The translations under genes and the position numbers were made by a program. Below are positions 27,209 to 37,648 of a DNA stretch of 64,000 bases, piece after piece. The notes under the pieces were generated by a model. That model was not told the DNA's origin, ran no database searches, and saw only the letters and a list, made by a program, of their open reading frames with translations. How positions within the stretch are numbered: the first letter of the stretch is position 1; every line of letters begins with the position of its first letter. Location of the stretch: the NCBI RefSeq assembly GCF_002005165.1, contig NZ_CP019699.1, positions 2,356,001 to 2,420,000 on the forward strand, given 5' to 3'. Origin of the DNA: Novibacillus thermophilus (GTDB lineage Bacteria; Bacillota; Bacilli; Thermoactinomycetales; Novibacillaceae).

Positions 27209-27296
27209 TCATGCATGAATAGCAGCAGGTCAGGCATGTGGCGAACATGGTTGGTCTGTTGCTTTTTTGTAAAAAAAAGGAAAGGAGAAAAAAGGC

Positions 27297-28760
27297 GTGG
27301 ACAGAGTCATTTTGACCGAATTGATCGTTTACTGTGCTGTTATGCTCCTACTGGGCTATTACTTCAGCCGGAAGAAGTTAACGCAATCGGATTTTTTGCT
27401 CGGTGGAAAAAAACTCCCCGGGTGGGCCCTCGCCTTTTCCGAGCGGGCGACGGGTGAATCGTCCTGGCTGTTGCTCGGCTTGACGGGTTTTACGTTTGCA
27501 AACGGCCTTTCTGCCATTTGGGTCTGTATTGGCATTGCGGTCGGGATTAGCTGTGCCTGGCTCTTTTTGGCCAAAAGATTCATGCGCGAAACGAACGCCC
27601 ACAACTTGCTCACGATCCCAGATTTCCTCTCTCTGAAATTTCAGGCCCACGCGCGACTGATCCGTTGGACAGCCACGCTGCTCATCGTCAGTTTCTTTAT
27701 GTTTTACCTCGGAGCACAATTTGCCGGTGCCGGAAAGACACTGTTTTCTACGTTCGATCTGGACATTACGGCGGGTATTCTGTTGACGGCACTAATTGTC
27801 GTTGTATACGCAAGCTTGGGAGGATTTATGTCAGTCGTGTGGACCGATGTGATCCAAAGTTTGCTCATGGTGATCACACTGGTCGTCCTCCCCGTCGTTG
27901 CCCTTTTTCACATTGCTGCGAGCGATTTATCGATCGGATCTGCACTGGCGAATGCCCCGGAAGGAGTTGATTCGTGGACGGGCGGGCTCACCGGATTCGG
28001 ACTGGGGCTCCTTATTGTGAACAATTTAGCCTGGTTTTTTGGGTACTTAGGTGGGCAGCCGCAATTGACGTCTCGATTTATGGCATTGAGAAACGAGAAA
28101 GAGGCGAGAACGGCGAGCGTCGTCGGCATTATTTGGACGGTGTTGGCTTACGGCGGTGCTTTTTTAATCGGCATTACGGCGTTGACCCTTTACGATCCGG
28201 CCAATTTTTCCGATGTGGAGACAGTTTTGCCGCATATGGTTACGGATTTGTTGCCGTCTTGGATTTCCGGCATTTTGTTAGCAGGCATTTTAGCCGCCAT
28301 CATGTCAACTGCAGATTCGCAGTTGCTCGTCGTCACCAGTTCGGTCAGCGAAGATATTATGCACAAAGCGTTGGGATTCAACTTAACGGAAAGACAGCTT
28401 GTCGCGGTCTCCAGAGTGACGACCGTCGTCGCCGGCATTGTAGGTCTCGTTATTGCCCTTACGTCGGAGTCCCTCGTTTATCTCGTGGTCAGCTGGGCGT
28501 GGGCCGGTGTAGGATGTACGTTGTCAGCAGCGGTCATTCTGGCTTTCTTTTGGAAGCGCACGTCTGGCATCGGCATCGTGGCGACCATTGTCACCGGATT
28601 TTTAGCCACGGTCGTCTGGATCAGCACGCCGCTAGAAGAAGTGTTCACGTCCCGCGCAGCGACTTTTTTCATGGCCATGGTTGCGGGTGTCGTTTTCAGC
28701 TTGATGTTTCCGGATCGACCGAGCTATAGTAAAAATGAACAGAAGAGTGCCACAGTTTAG
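27297..28760 (+). CDS. putP: Sodium/proline symporter
   Basis: Sodium:solute symporter (SSS family) of 487 residues with about 13 membrane helices, most like the proline carrier PutP. Motifs: FSERATGESSWLLLGLTGFTFANGLSA, LGGFMSVVWTDVIQSLLM, GYLGGQPQLTSRFMALR, and ILAAIMSTADSQLLVVTSS, where the Ser/Thr residues of the sodium site lie. GTG start behind AAAGGAGAAA. Third gene of the ornithine unit, 88 bases after rocD; proline also yields glutamate semialdehyde, so the grouping makes sense. Only transport is claimed; close relatives move other solutes. Confidence 0.88.
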   Translation: MDRVILTELIVYCAVMLLLGYYFSRKKLTQSDFLLGGKKLPGWALAFSERATGESSWLLLGLTGFTFANGLSAIWVCIGIAVGISCAWLFLAKRFMRETNAHNLLTIPDFLSLKFQAHARLIRWTATLLIVSFFMFYLGAQFAGAGKTLFSTFDLDITAGILLTALIVVVYASLGGFMSVVWTDVIQSLLMVITLVVLPVVALFHIAASDLSIGSALANAPEGVDSWTGGLTGFGLGLLIVNNLAWFFGYLGGQPQLTSRFMALRNEKEARTASVVGIIWTVLAYGGAFLIGITALTLYDPANFSDVETVLPHMVTDLLPSWISGILLAGILAAIMSTADSQLLVVTSSVSEDIMHKALGFNLTERQLVAVSRVTTVVAGIVGLVIALTSESLVYLVVSWAWAGVGCTLSAAVILAFFWKRTSGIGIVATIVTGFLATVVWISTPLEEVFTSRAATFFMAMVAGVVFSLMFPDRPSYSKNEQKSATV

Positions 28761-28852
28761 GAATGTCATTCGGCTGTGCGACTGACTGTCCCAGAGGTAC
28801 CATCGTGAACGAGGGTTAAGAAAACGCTTAATTTTGAGGGGTGAACTCAAGG

Positions 28853-30964
28853 ATGAAGCGTTTCGTAAAGGATGTCATGATTGAAATATCGTTGACGTTT
28901 ACAGAAAACATTTCGCTAGGTGAAGCGTGGGCGATAATGAGAGAAAGGCATTTGCCTGGTGTTCCATACGTGTCGCGGGAACAGTCTGTGGAAGGAATTG
29001 TCTCTGTGGAAAACGTGACTCGCGACCTGTTAGCGTCAGGAGATCACTCTCAGTCCGTTAAACACAGCGTTGATCGGCGTTGCCGGTACTTGGAACCTTC
29101 CCAGCATATAAGCGACGTTTGGAATAAAATTTATGCCTACAATATCGTGTTGGACAATTCACAAGTCGTCGGGATTGTCCGCGAAATCGACGTGCTCAGA
29201 GAGTATGCCCGTGAAGCAGAGTATCGCTTAAAAGAGTTGGATGCCGTTTTTGAATTTGCACACAACGGGATCGTGGCGATTGACGAATACGGCACGATTA
29301 CGTCTTTTAATCCGGCGGCCGAGAAAATTAGTAAAGTGCCGAAAGAAGAGGCCGTCGGGAAGTACATTTCAGACGTTTTGAAACCGAAAGGGCTGCTGGA
29401 AGTGGTGCGCAGCGGCAAACCCCGTTTGGGGGAAAAGTACAAAGTCGGTCGCCGCTGGTACATTACGAACAGGACGCCGATTGTCCAAGGAGGCATGATC
29501 AAAGGAGGGGTTGCCGTCTTCCAAGACATTTCCGAAATCGAGGAAATGTCCAACCAGTTAGAGGAAGTTACACACATGAATCAGGAACTGGAAGCGATTT
29601 TACAATCCTCGTATGACGGTGTGCTGGTGATGGGGGCAGGCGGTGACATCATCCGGGCCAACCGCTCATTTTTAAACATGATGCACATGCACGGCGCCGA
29701 ACTTGAAGGGATGACGTTGGAAACCGTCATGCAACAGAAAGGCTTTAGCACATCGTTTGCAGATCTGATTCAATTAAAGTCAACCGTCACGACGATCGAG
29801 AAAAACGAGCATACCGGCGAGGTGTTAGGCATTTCGTTGACTCCGTTTGACAACGGCATCTCGTCAGGAGATGACGTGCGTTACGTGGTGAACGTCCGAA
29901 ACTTGAGTGAGCTGACTGAACTTCGGGAGGCACTGATTAAAACGCGTCTGTTGACGGAGCAGTATAAGGAAAAGTTAAAACCTGAGAAACAAAATAAAGG
30001 CGGACTAGTCGCCGAATCGAAAGAAATGCAGAACGTCCTTGAGTTGGCGTACCGGGTAGCCAACGTCGATTCGACGGTTTTGATCTTGGGCGAGTCCGGT
30101 GTCGGAAAGGAGGAATTGGCACAGTACGTTCATCAGAACAGCCCGCGCGCTGACGGATCGTTAGTCAAAATCAACTGTGGCGCGATCCCGGATCACCTTC
30201 TCGAGTCAGAGTTATTCGGGTATGAACCGGGGGCGTTCACAGGGGCGCACAAAAACGGCAAACCGGGTTTACTGGAAATTGCGCACAACGGGACCGTACT
30301 CCTCGACGAAGTGGCAGATTTACCGCTCCAACTTCAAGTCAAACTGTTGCGCTTTTTGCAAGACGGCGTGGTCACCCGCGTCGGCGGCGTGAAAGGGAAA
30401 AAGGTGGATGTCCGAATTATTGCGGCGACGAACAAAGACATTCAACAGTTGGTCGAGAAGGGGGAATTTCGAGAGGATCTGTATTTCCGTTTAAATGTCG
30501 TTCCGATCACAATTCCCCCGTTGCGAAAACGAAGGGCGGACATTTTGCCGTTAGTGCATGTTTTCTGTAGGCAATTTTGTGAGAAATACGGTCTAAATAA
30601 ATCGTTTTCGCCAGAGGCGTTAAAAAAGCTGCTTCACTACCACTGGCCGGGCAATGTAAGGGAAATGATGAACATTATTGAGCGCTGTATGATCACGACA
30701 AAAGGAAATGTCATCGACGTCGAACAGTTGCCCACGGATCTTTTTGCCGACCGGCGGGCGGAAGATTTAGTGAACGTCAAAGGGTTGCTTCCCCTTCGCA
30801 AAGCTCGGTCCATCGTCGAGAAACAGTTAATTGATGAAGCCATTCGGATGTTTGGAACGACGTATAAGGCGGCGGAAGTACTCGAGGTGGATCAGTCGAC
30901 CATCGTACGTAAGATGAAAAAGATGAGCGAACGTGAAGGAGAAAGGTCAGCCAAAAGAATGTAA
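28853..30964 (+). CDS. Sigma-54-dependent activator with CBS, PAS, AAA+ and Fis domains
   Basis: Enhancer-binding protein of 703 residues that opens sigma-54 promoters with ATP. Order: two short CBS motifs (about 1-125), PAS domain 1 (about 130-230, [20 protein letters not shown]), PAS domain 2 (about 245-355), AAA+ core (about 385-620) with Walker [25 protein letters not shown] (the sigma-54 contact GAFTGA), and a C-terminal Fis-type HTH ([21 protein letters not shown]). Start ATG chosen over the upstream GTG because of spacing to GAGGGGTG. Flanked on both sides by -24/-12 promoter units, so it is the obvious candidate activator. The ligand is unknown; CBS suggests nucleotide or SAM sensing. 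Closest in style to BkdR/RocR. Confidence 0.92.
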   Translation: MKRFVKDVMIEISLTFTENISLGEAWAIMRERHLPGVPYVSREQSVEGIVSVENVTRDLLASGDHSQSVKHSVDRRCRYLEPSQHISDVWNKIYAYNIVLDNSQVVGIVREIDVLREYAREAEYRLKELDAVFEFAHNGIVAIDEYGTITSFNPAAEKISKVPKEEAVGKYISDVLKPKGLLEVVRSGKPRLGEKYKVGRRWYITNRTPIVQGGMIKGGVAVFQDISEIEEMSNQLEEVTHMNQELEAILQSSYDGVLVMGAGGDIIRANRSFLNMMHMHGAELEGMTLETVMQQKGFSTSFADLIQLKSTVTTIEKNEHTGEVLGISLTPFDNGISSGDDVRYVVNVRNLSELTELREALIKTRLLTEQYKEKLKPEKQNKGGLVAESKEMQNVLELAYRVANVDSTVLILGESGVGKEELAQYVHQNSPRADGSLVKINCGAIPDHLLESELFGYEPGAFTGAHKNGKPGLLEIAHNGTVLLDEVADLPLQLQVKLLRFLQDGVVTRVGGVKGKKVDVRIIAATNKDIQQLVEKGEFREDLYFRLNVVPITIPPLRKRRADILPLVHVFCRQFCEKYGLNKSFSPEALKKLLHYHWPGNVREMMNIIERCMITTKGNVIDVEQLPTDLFADRRAEDLVNVKGLLPLRKARSIVEKQLIDEAIRMFGTTYKAAEVLEVDQSTIVRKMKKMSEREGERSAKRM

Positions 30965-31002
30965 TGTGTTTTTGCATCATACAATGTAATCATGAGTTCA
31001 AC

Positions 31003-31027
31003 CGTACCTGAATAGGTGCGTTTTTTT
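31003..31027 (+). terminator. Rho-independent terminator
   Basis: CGTACCT / AGGTGCG stem (one T-G pair), GAAT loop, then seven Ts, after the sigma-54 activator gene. Confidence 0.8.
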
Positions 31028-31132
31028 ACATTGCAAACTCTCATGCCACTCTGGGGCACAGGCACACGGGTCGCGGCGTGAAGAGGTGAGACTTACGCAG
31101 GTGTTGACGTCATAAGTGGAGCGGGAGGTACT

Positions 31133-31148
31133 TGGCACAACTTTTGCT
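31133..31148 (+). promoter_or_regulatory. Sigma-54 (-24/-12) promoter of the acyl-CoA operon
   Basis: TGGCAC-AACTT-TTGCT, a full match to the consensus with ten bases between GG (31134-31135) and GC (31146-31147). 41 bases before the CoA-transferase start. Confidence 0.88.
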
Positions 31149-31189
31149 ATGTACATTTACAGATATTTTAAAGGCGGTGGAATGAGTTC

Positions 31190-31885
31190 GTGGAAAAGTT
31201 ACAGACGATTTCCAAAGCCGTTCAGTTGTTAAGTGACGGTGACACCGTCATGGTCGGCGGTTTCGGTTTGTGCGGGACCCCGTTCAGCCTCATCGATGCC
31301 TTAGCAGAGCAAGACAAGGCGAGGAATTTAACCGTTATTAGTAACAATTTAGGAGAACCGGGAAGAGGGTTAGGAAAGCTTCTTCTGTCAGGACACTTAA
31401 AAAAAGCGATCGGTTCGTACTTTACGACAAATGTGGACGCTGTCGAGGCGTACAACCGAGGAGAGTTAGATATTGAGCTCTTCCCCCAAGGGACGCTCGC
31501 CGAAGCGATCCGAGCCGGCGGTGCGGGAATCGGCGGTTTTTACACACCGACTGGCGTCGGAACAAAACTGGCGGAAGGAAAGGAAATTCGAGATATCGAT
31601 GGGACGAAGTACTTGTTTGTCAAAGGGTTGACAGCCGATGTCGCGCTGATCAAGGCCCATCAAGCGGATACGTTGGGCAATTTGACGTATGCCAAGACGG
31701 CTCGTAATTTTAACCCCCTCATGGCCACTGCGGCCGAACTTGTCATTGCGGAAGTCGACGAAATCGTTCCAACGGGGTCGATTCCGCCGGAAGCTGTCGT
31801 GACACCCCACGTTTACGTCGATGTCGTCGTCGAAAGTGAGCGATACGAAAAGAAAGGGGGGCATTACGTTGCCAAAGGAAGCTAG
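31190..31885 (+). CDS. scoA: 3-oxoacid CoA-transferase subunit A
   Basis: Alpha subunit of a succinyl-CoA:3-ketoacid (or acetate/butyrate) CoA-transferase, which moves CoA between organic acids to activate the substrate. 231 residues, with the glycine-rich VMVGGFGLCGTPFSLIDAL near the N terminus, NNLGEPGRGLGKLL, FPQGTLAEAIRAGGAGIGGFYTPTGVG, and a C-terminal AKTARNFNPLMATAA. GTG start, first gene of a seven-gene operon behind a sigma-54 promoter. Its stop lies inside the start region of subunit B. The exact acid cannot be told from sequence. Confidence 0.9.
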   Translation: MEKLQTISKAVQLLSDGDTVMVGGFGLCGTPFSLIDALAEQDKARNLTVISNNLGEPGRGLGKLLLSGHLKKAIGSYFTTNVDAVEAYNRGELDIELFPQGTLAEAIRAGGAGIGGFYTPTGVGTKLAEGKEIRDIDGTKYLFVKGLTADVALIKAHQADTLGNLTYAKTARNFNPLMATAAELVIAEVDEIVPTGSIPPEAVVTPHVYVDVVVESERYEKKGGHYVAKGS

Positions 31886-32540
31886 CCCGGAGCGCGTGCG
31901 CATTGCGAAGCGGGCAGCTGAAGAGTTTCGATCCGGTCAGGTCGTCAATCTCGGCGTCGGCATTCCGACACTCATTCCGGACTATTTGACGCCGGCACAA
32001 GATGTACACCTGCAATCTGAAAACGGTTTGCTCGGCATAGGTCCAACGCCGGAAGCAGACGAAATAGACATGGATTTAATCAGTGCGAGCAAGGAGCCGA
32101 TTACGATGGCGGCAGGGGCTTCTCTCTTTGACAGCGCCTTTTCTTTTTCGATGATTCGCGGCGGTCACATTGACGTTGCCGTCATGGGCGCCTTGCAAGT
32201 GAGTGAAAAAGGGGAACTGGCGAACTGGGCTGTCCCCGGGGAGAACATTCTCGGTGTTGGCGGGGCGATGGACCTCGTCTCTGGTGCCAAACGGCTCATC
32301 ATCACGATGACCCATCACACGAGGGATGGAAAGGCAAAGCTCGTGAGGCGGTTAACGTACCCGTCAAGCGGTTTGCGGCGGGCGAACACGGTGATTACAG
32401 AACATGCCGTCTTTACGTTTAAAGACGGGAACATGGTGTTAATAGAGATGCATCCCGACTTAACTGTGGACCAATTGCGGGACATGACGGAAGCTTCCTT
32501 TGACGTGTCCCCGACATTAAAACCTTTAGCAGTCGATTAA
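31869..32540 (+). CDS. scoB: 3-oxoacid CoA-transferase subunit B
   Basis: Beta subunit carrying the catalytic glutamate in [13 protein letters not shown]. 223 residues. The TTG start is chosen because GAAAGGGGGGC lies just upstream and the reading matches known N termini ([13 protein letters not shown], then [16 protein letters not shown]). It overlaps scoA by 17 bases, indicating translational coupling. Together they form the heterodimeric CoA-transferase that would activate acetoacetate or a branched or short acid for the thiolase and dehydrogenases downstream. Confidence 0.9.
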   Translation: MPKEASPERVRIAKRAAEEFRSGQVVNLGVGIPTLIPDYLTPAQDVHLQSENGLLGIGPTPEADEIDMDLISASKEPITMAAGASLFDSAFSFSMIRGGHIDVAVMGALQVSEKGELANWAVPGENILGVGGAMDLVSGAKRLIITMTHHTRDGKAKLVRRLTYPSSGLRRANTVITEHAVFTFKDGNMVLIEMHPDLTVDQLRDMTEASFDVSPTLKPLAVD

Positions 32541-32555
32541 GGAGGCGTCGGAACT

Positions 32556-33413
32556 GTGAAACGCATCGCCGTCGTTGGAGCTGGAACGATGGGGCGAGGC
32601 ATTGCCTACGCCGCGGCATTAGGAGGGTATGAGGTCCGATTGTTCGACATTCGCCCAGAGGCACTGACGAGCGCCCGATCTTACATTGAGACAGAAATGC
32701 GGCGCAGTGCTGAAAGGGGATACATTACACCCCAACAGGCGGACCGCGCCCTTTTGGCCATTCACTATGTGTCTCACATGGAAGATGCGGCTCAGGACGC
32801 TGACCTCGCCATTGAAGCCGTCCTTGAACAAATCGAATTGAAAGTGGACGTTTTTCAAAAACTCGACAAGTGGTGTCCGACCCGTGCGATTTTGGCCACA
32901 AATACGTCGACGATGAGCCCGACGGAAATAGCGGCCGCGACGAAACGGCCGGGGCAAGTCCTGGCGATGCACTTTTTTAATCCAGTGCACAAGATGAAAC
33001 TGGTCGAAATCATCCGCGGTCTGGACACGTCGGACGAAGCGGTTGAAGCGGCCAAAGACGTTGCCAAGCGCATGGGGAAAGAGACCGTGGAAGTGAATGA
33101 ATTCCCGGGTTTCGTGACGAGTCGCATGAATTGTCTAATTGGCAATGAAGCGATGATCATGCTGCAAGAAGGAGTCGCGTCAGCAGAAGACATCGATCAA
33201 GCGATGAAACTCGGCCTTAACCACCCGATGGGGCCCCTCGAGTTGGCCGATCTCGTCGGTCTCGACACACGTCTTCGCAATATGGAGTACTTACACCAGA
33301 CGCTCGGGGAAAAATATCGTCCGGCTCCCATCTTAGTTAAGTACGTCAAAGCCGGGAGATTAGGCCGTAAGTCTGGTAAAGGATTTTACGACTACACAAA
33401 TGTTGATGGCTAA
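32556..33413 (+). CDS. 3-hydroxyacyl-CoA (3-hydroxybutyryl-CoA) dehydrogenase
   Basis: NAD-dependent oxidation of 3-hydroxyacyl-CoA to 3-ketoacyl-CoA. 285 residues: N-terminal Rossmann domain with VVGAGTMGRGIAYAAALGGYEV, NTSTMSPTEIA and the catalytic His in AMHFFNPVHKMKLVEI, followed by an all-helical C-terminal domain with EFPGFVTSRMN and NHPMGPLELADLVGLD. GTG start, GGAGGCGTCGG upstream, 15 bases after scoB. Size and motifs fit the short PaaH/Hbd type acting on C4 substrates. Confidence 0.92.
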   Translation: MKRIAVVGAGTMGRGIAYAAALGGYEVRLFDIRPEALTSARSYIETEMRRSAERGYITPQQADRALLAIHYVSHMEDAAQDADLAIEAVLEQIELKVDVFQKLDKWCPTRAILATNTSTMSPTEIAAATKRPGQVLAMHFFNPVHKMKLVEIIRGLDTSDEAVEAAKDVAKRMGKETVEVNEFPGFVTSRMNCLIGNEAMIMLQEGVASAEDIDQAMKLGLNHPMGPLELADLVGLDTRLRNMEYLHQTLGEKYRPAPILVKYVKAGRLGRKSGKGFYDYTNVDG

Positions 33414-33432
33414 ACGTTGGGAGAGAGCGTGA

Positions 33433-34590
33433 ATGAACTTTGAGTTGGAAAAAGACATTCGAGACATGACTCGCATGGTCCGCGAGTTCATTCAAGGGGA
33501 AGTGGAACCGGTGGCGGCGCAAATTGAAGAAGAAGACGAGATTCCCCGACACGTCGTGGACATGACAAAGGAGCTGGGGCTCTTCGGGATCAGTATTCCA
33601 GAGGAATACGGCGGTCTCGGTTTGAACATGGTAGGGAAATGTGCCATTTACGAAGAACTGGGGAAAACACACAACGGGTACACCACCCTCGTAGGGGCGC
33701 ACACTGGCATCGGAACCGTCGGGATCGTAGAATTCGGAACAGAAGAACAGAAACGCAAGTATTTACCTAAAATGGCCACTGGAGAGTGGATCGGCGCCTT
33801 TGCGCTGACAGAACCGAGTGCCGGGTCCCAGGCGTACAACTTACAGACAACAGCGGTCAAAAAAGGAGACCGATACATTGTGAACGGCAGTAAGCACTAC
33901 ATCACGAACGCCGTGGACGGGCACGTCTTCACGGTGATGGCCGTCACGGATCCGAAGAAAGGAGCAAAAGGGATAACGTCTTTTATCGTGGAAAAAGACT
34001 TCCCCGGGTTTAAACTGGGCGCGGTGGAAAAGAAGATGGGCTTGCGCGGCTCACACTCGGCCGAGCTTTTCTTTGAAGACATGGAGGTGCCGGCAGAAAA
34101 CGTGCTCGGAAAAGAAGGAGACGGGTACATCAACGCTTTGAAGGTTTTGTCCAACGGACGGGCTGGTTTAGCAGCGCGGAACCTCGGTTCATCCCAAAAA
34201 CTGTTGGATATGAGTATAGCGTATGCATTGGAGCGGGAACAGTTTGACAAGCCGATTTTCGAGCATCAGGCCGTCCAGCACATGATCGCCGAAATGGCCC
34301 TTGACATTGAGACGCTGCGTTCGTTAACGTACCGTGTGGCGTGGATGGTCGACGAGAAGATGAACGTCATTAAAGAAGCAGCGATGGCGAAGTGGTACGG
34401 TTCAGAAGTGTACAACCGCGTAGCCGATCTCGCCGTTCAGATACACGGGGGGATCGGCTACATGAAAGACTACCCGATTGAACGTTTTTACCGCGATGCG
34501 CGCATCACGAAAATATACGAAGGCACGACACAAATCCAAAAAAATATCGTCGCCACCCAATTACGAAAACAGTATACCCGTAAAGGCTAG
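33433..34590 (+). CDS. Acyl-CoA dehydrogenase
   Basis: FAD-dependent dehydrogenase making a trans-2-enoyl-CoA, with ETF as electron acceptor. 385 residues in the classic three-domain fold: GISIPEEYGGLGLNM, FALTEPSAGSQAYNLQTTA in the middle beta domain, and a C-terminal helical domain with QIHGGIGYMKDYPIERFYRDARI and KIYEGTTQIQKN. ATG, 19 bases after the preceding gene. The etfBA genes about 6 kb downstream carry the same type of promoter, consistent with delivering its electron partner at the same time. Confidence 0.93.
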   Translation: MNFELEKDIRDMTRMVREFIQGEVEPVAAQIEEEDEIPRHVVDMTKELGLFGISIPEEYGGLGLNMVGKCAIYEELGKTHNGYTTLVGAHTGIGTVGIVEFGTEEQKRKYLPKMATGEWIGAFALTEPSAGSQAYNLQTTAVKKGDRYIVNGSKHYITNAVDGHVFTVMAVTDPKKGAKGITSFIVEKDFPGFKLGAVEKKMGLRGSHSAELFFEDMEVPAENVLGKEGDGYINALKVLSNGRAGLAARNLGSSQKLLDMSIAYALEREQFDKPIFEHQAVQHMIAEMALDIETLRSLTYRVAWMVDEKMNVIKEAAMAKWYGSEVYNRVADLAVQIHGGIGYMKDYPIERFYRDARITKIYEGTTQIQKNIVATQLRKQYTRKG

Positions 34591-34638
34591 GATTGGGAGA
34601 CGACATCTCCTTTCCCACATAAACGGAGGCGATAGTGA

Positions 34639-35832
34639 ATGAAAGACGTGGTCATTGTGGATGGAGTCCGAACGGCGATCGGGCGCATGGGAGGCACGTT
34701 GAAAGAGGTACCAGTGGACTTTCTCGCCGCTAAAGTGATAAAGGCAGTATTGACCAGGACAAACCTTGAGGGTGAAGCGGTGGACGAAGTGATTTTCGGC
34801 CACGCGAAACAGAGTTCCGACAACCCTAATCTCGCCCGGTTGGCCCTTTTAAGAGCTGGATTGCCGGTAGCCGTACCGGGGTACACCGTCCATCGCCAGT
34901 GCGGTTCCGGGTTGCAAGCCGTTCTCAACGCGGCCCAGCAAATTCAATGCGACTTGGCGGACTTCGTCGTCGCCGGCGGAGCCGAAAGCATGAGTACAGC
35001 GCCGTATTACATTCGCGGTGTCCGGTATGGCTTGGTAGCGGGGAACGGTGAAATCGTCGATCCGAATACTGAAAGCCAGCCCCGTGCGCAGCCGATTGAG
35101 GCGTACGGCCACTTGACGATGGGGTTGACTGCGGAAAACTTAGCAGAACAGTACAACATTTCCCGGGAAGAACAAGATGTGTACGCACTCGAAAGTCAAC
35201 GCCGTGCGGCGAGGGCCATTGAAGCAGGACATTTTAAAGGAGAAATTGTCCCTTTTGAAGTCAAAAGGCGCAAACAGACGGTCATCTTCGACACCGATGA
35301 GCACCCGCGGCAGACGTCGCTAGAGAAGTTGGCGAAACTGCCGGCGGTGTTTAAAGAAGGGGGGACCGTCACGGCCGGAAACGCTAGCGGCAGGAATGAT
35401 GCGGCAAGTGCCCTCGTCATCGCGTCCCGGGAAGCGGCTGAAATGCGCGGTTTAAAACCTAAAGTGCGCATCTTGGCACAGGCTGTGGCGGGTGTGCGCC
35501 CGGACGTTATGGGGATCGGTCCCGTTCCAGCGACGAAAAAGGCGTTGAAAATAGCGGGACTCAAGTTGGAAGACATAGACTTGATCGAATTGAATGAAGC
35601 CTTTGCGGCCCAGACGTTGGCCGTCATGAGAGAGATGGGCCTGGATCACAACAGAGTGAACGTCAACGGCGGTGCCATTGCCCTCGGCCACCCGATAGGT
35701 GCCACCGGAGCCATTTTAATGACGAAGCTGATCCACGCATTAGAGCGGCGCAAAGTCCGCTACGGATTAGTCTCCCTTTGTATCGGCGGTGGGCAAGGTA
35801 TTTCGTGTATCGTGGAAAATTTAAACACTTAG
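34639..35832 (+). CDS. Thiolase (acetyl-CoA acyltransferase)
   Basis: Cleaves 3-ketoacyl-CoA to acetyl-CoA, or condenses acetyl-CoA in reverse. 397 residues, complete active site: nucleophilic Cys in [13 protein letters not shown], His in [18 protein letters not shown], and Cys in [13 protein letters not shown] with ACGGAGGCGAT upstream. Third beta-oxidation enzyme of the operon. Chain-length preference is not visible in sequence; the short-chain context suggests acetoacetyl-CoA or 3-ketoacyl-CoA thiolase. Confidence 0.93.
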   Translation: MKDVVIVDGVRTAIGRMGGTLKEVPVDFLAAKVIKAVLTRTNLEGEAVDEVIFGHAKQSSDNPNLARLALLRAGLPVAVPGYTVHRQCGSGLQAVLNAAQQIQCDLADFVVAGGAESMSTAPYYIRGVRYGLVAGNGEIVDPNTESQPRAQPIEAYGHLTMGLTAENLAEQYNISREEQDVYALESQRRAARAIEAGHFKGEIVPFEVKRRKQTVIFDTDEHPRQTSLEKLAKLPAVFKEGGTVTAGNASGRNDAASALVIASREAAEMRGLKPKVRILAQAVAGVRPDVMGIGPVPATKKALKIAGLKLEDIDLIELNEAFAAQTLAVMREMGLDHNRVNVNGGAIALGHPIGATGAILMTKLIHALERRKVRYGLVSLCIGGGQGISCIVENLNT

Positions 35833-35855
35833 ACAGTTTGGGAGAGGATGTGGGG

Positions 35856-36848
35856 ATGAAACCGAAAGTGTTGCAAATCCTCCCGATGTACCATCAAGCG
35901 GGAGAAACCGTGTTAAACGAAGGAGCCGATGTGGTCCGGACGGATAACCTCGATCCTGAACATTTAAAACAAATGGTGCAGCACGTAGAAGGTGTCGTTC
36001 TCCGGGCACCGGCAAAAATGACATCAGACATCATTCGCTCCAACCCGCGGTTGAAAGTCATTTCGGGCGCCGGCGTCGGTTTAGACAATATTGACGTTCA
36101 GTGCGCCACCGCATGCGCCATTCCCGTTTTACACGCGCCGAGCGTCAATGCAGTGTCGACGGCAGAACACGCTCTTACTTTGATGTTGTGTTTGTTGCGT
36201 CAAATAAAACTTTTTCAAGAAAAGATGCACGCAGGGGATTTCGCTTCTCGGGATACGATCGTGACGAATGAATTGCGGGGGAAGACGGTTGGCTTGATCG
36301 GATATGGCGCCATCGCCCAAGAAGTGGCAAAGCGCTGTCGTTACGGATTTGACGCGAACGTCGTCGCTTACGTGAGGCGAATCCCCGACGAACGGCAGAA
36401 AAGGGCCCATGACCTGGGCGTGCGGCTGACGACGAACTTGATGGAATTGCTCTCCACCGCGGACATTGTATCCGTGCACGTTCCGTTTAGTCCCGACACG
36501 CGCCACATGATACAGAGAGAACATTTTCGAGCGATGAAACGCTCCGCTTTCTTCGTGAACACAGCCCGGGGAGGTGTCGTCAACACGGAGCATTTAATCG
36601 AGGCGCTCAAGCGGGGCACGATTGCCGGAGCGGGAATCGACGTGTTTGACCCTGAACCCCCTCCGAAGGACTTGCCGCTCTTAAAGCTGTCCAACGTCGT
36701 CGCCACACCGCACATCGGCGGCGTGACAGAGGAGGCCAATCGGATTACGTCCACGACGGTCGCACGCAATGTCCTGCGTGTTCTGCGGGGAGAGATGCCC
36801 GAACACATTGCCAATCCAGAGGTGTTGGGAAAAAACGTAAAGGAGTGA
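35856..36848 (+). CDS. D-2-hydroxyacid dehydrogenase (phosphoglycerate dehydrogenase-like)
   Basis: NAD-dependent D-isomer 2-hydroxyacid dehydrogenase, 330 residues. Substrate domain with VISGAGVGLDNID, nucleotide domain with LRGKTVGLIGYGAIAQEVAKRC, catalytic Arg in FVNTARGGVVN, Glu in FDPEPPP and His in ATPHIGG. No ACT or ASB regulatory domain, so it is not a typical SerA. ATG start chosen from GGAGAGGATGTGGGG. It is odd in a beta-oxidation operon: it may reduce or oxidise a 2-keto or 2-hydroxy acid that feeds the CoA-transferase, but this is inference from position. Confidence 0.85.
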   Translation: MKPKVLQILPMYHQAGETVLNEGADVVRTDNLDPEHLKQMVQHVEGVVLRAPAKMTSDIIRSNPRLKVISGAGVGLDNIDVQCATACAIPVLHAPSVNAVSTAEHALTLMLCLLRQIKLFQEKMHAGDFASRDTIVTNELRGKTVGLIGYGAIAQEVAKRCRYGFDANVVAYVRRIPDERQKRAHDLGVRLTTNLMELLSTADIVSVHVPFSPDTRHMIQREHFRAMKRSAFFVNTARGGVVNTEHLIEALKRGTIAGAGIDVFDPEPPPKDLPLLKLSNVVATPHIGGVTEEANRITSTTVARNVLRVLRGEMPEHIANPEVLGKNVKE

Positions 36849-36854
36849 AACAGT

Positions 36855-37631
36855 GTGACGTTCGAACACATTACCGCGAAGGCAGAAAACGGTGTCGGCA
36901 TCCTGACCATTGACCGTCCTGACGTGTTGAACGCCCTGGACCTCCATACTCTACATGAGGTGGAAAGGGCCCTCGAAAAGTGGCGGCGAGATGAAGGCGT
37001 TCGCGTCGTCATCATCACCGGTGCAGGAGAAAAGTCGTTTGCTTCCGGTGCGGATATTGGAGAGATCAACAGACGGACGATGATGGAAGCGCTCCGTCCA
37101 AACATGACGGTCACGTATCGAAAAATTGAATTGTACGATAAACCGACAATCGCCGCCATCAACGGCTACGCGTTGGGGGGCGGATTTGAGCTTGCTCTCT
37201 CATGCGACATTCGCATTGCGTCGGACCACGCGAAGATGGGGTTGCCGGAAGCGAGCTTAGGGATCATGCCGGGAGCCGGAGGAACCCAACGCCTCGCCCG
37301 CATTGCCGGCAAAGGAAAGGCGTTGGAATTAATTTTAACCGGTGACATCTTAACAGCGGAACAGGCTGAAGCAGCAGGCCTTGTCAGCCGTACAGTACCA
37401 CGGGAACATCTCTTAGAGACGGCCAAAATGTACGCAGACAAAATGAAAGCAAAAGCTCCCCTTGCCCTCCGGTTGGCAAAAGCGGCCGTCCATTACGGTT
37501 ATGAGATGGATGTCGATGCGGCGCTCTATATGGAAAAATTGTCCCAGACCGTTCTCATGGGATCGGAAGATAAACGTGAAGGGACGGCAGCCTTTCTGGA
37601 AAAGCGGAAGCCTCGGTTTAAAGGGAGATAA
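36855..37631 (+). CDS. Enoyl-CoA hydratase
   Basis: Crotonase-family hydratase adding water to 2-enoyl-CoA. 258 residues. Oxyanion and catalytic segments are present: SFASGADIGEIN, TIAAINGYALGGGFELALSCDIRIA (first oxyanion Gly and Glu), and GLPEASLGIMPGAGGTQRL (second Glu). GTG start only six bases after the previous stop. Last gene of the sigma-54 operon; it completes the spiral with the dehydrogenases and thiolase. It is convergent with the next gene with 17 bases between, and no terminator is visible. Confidence 0.92.
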   Translation: MTFEHITAKAENGVGILTIDRPDVLNALDLHTLHEVERALEKWRRDEGVRVVIITGAGEKSFASGADIGEINRRTMMEALRPNMTVTYRKIELYDKPTIAAINGYALGGGFELALSCDIRIASDHAKMGLPEASLGIMPGAGGTQRLARIAGKGKALELILTGDILTAEQAEAAGLVSRTVPREHLLETAKMYADKMKAKAPLALRLAKAAVHYGYEMDVDAALYMEKLSQTVLMGSEDKREGTAAFLEKRKPRFKGR

Positions 37632-37648
37632 TGGTCGAACCCCCTTCT

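Noticed and set aside
28817..28830. AAGAAAACGCTTAA as a cre site before the sigma-54 activator
   Set aside because: Only the central AAxCG agrees and the outer CA/TG positions fail; the site at 40254 is far better.
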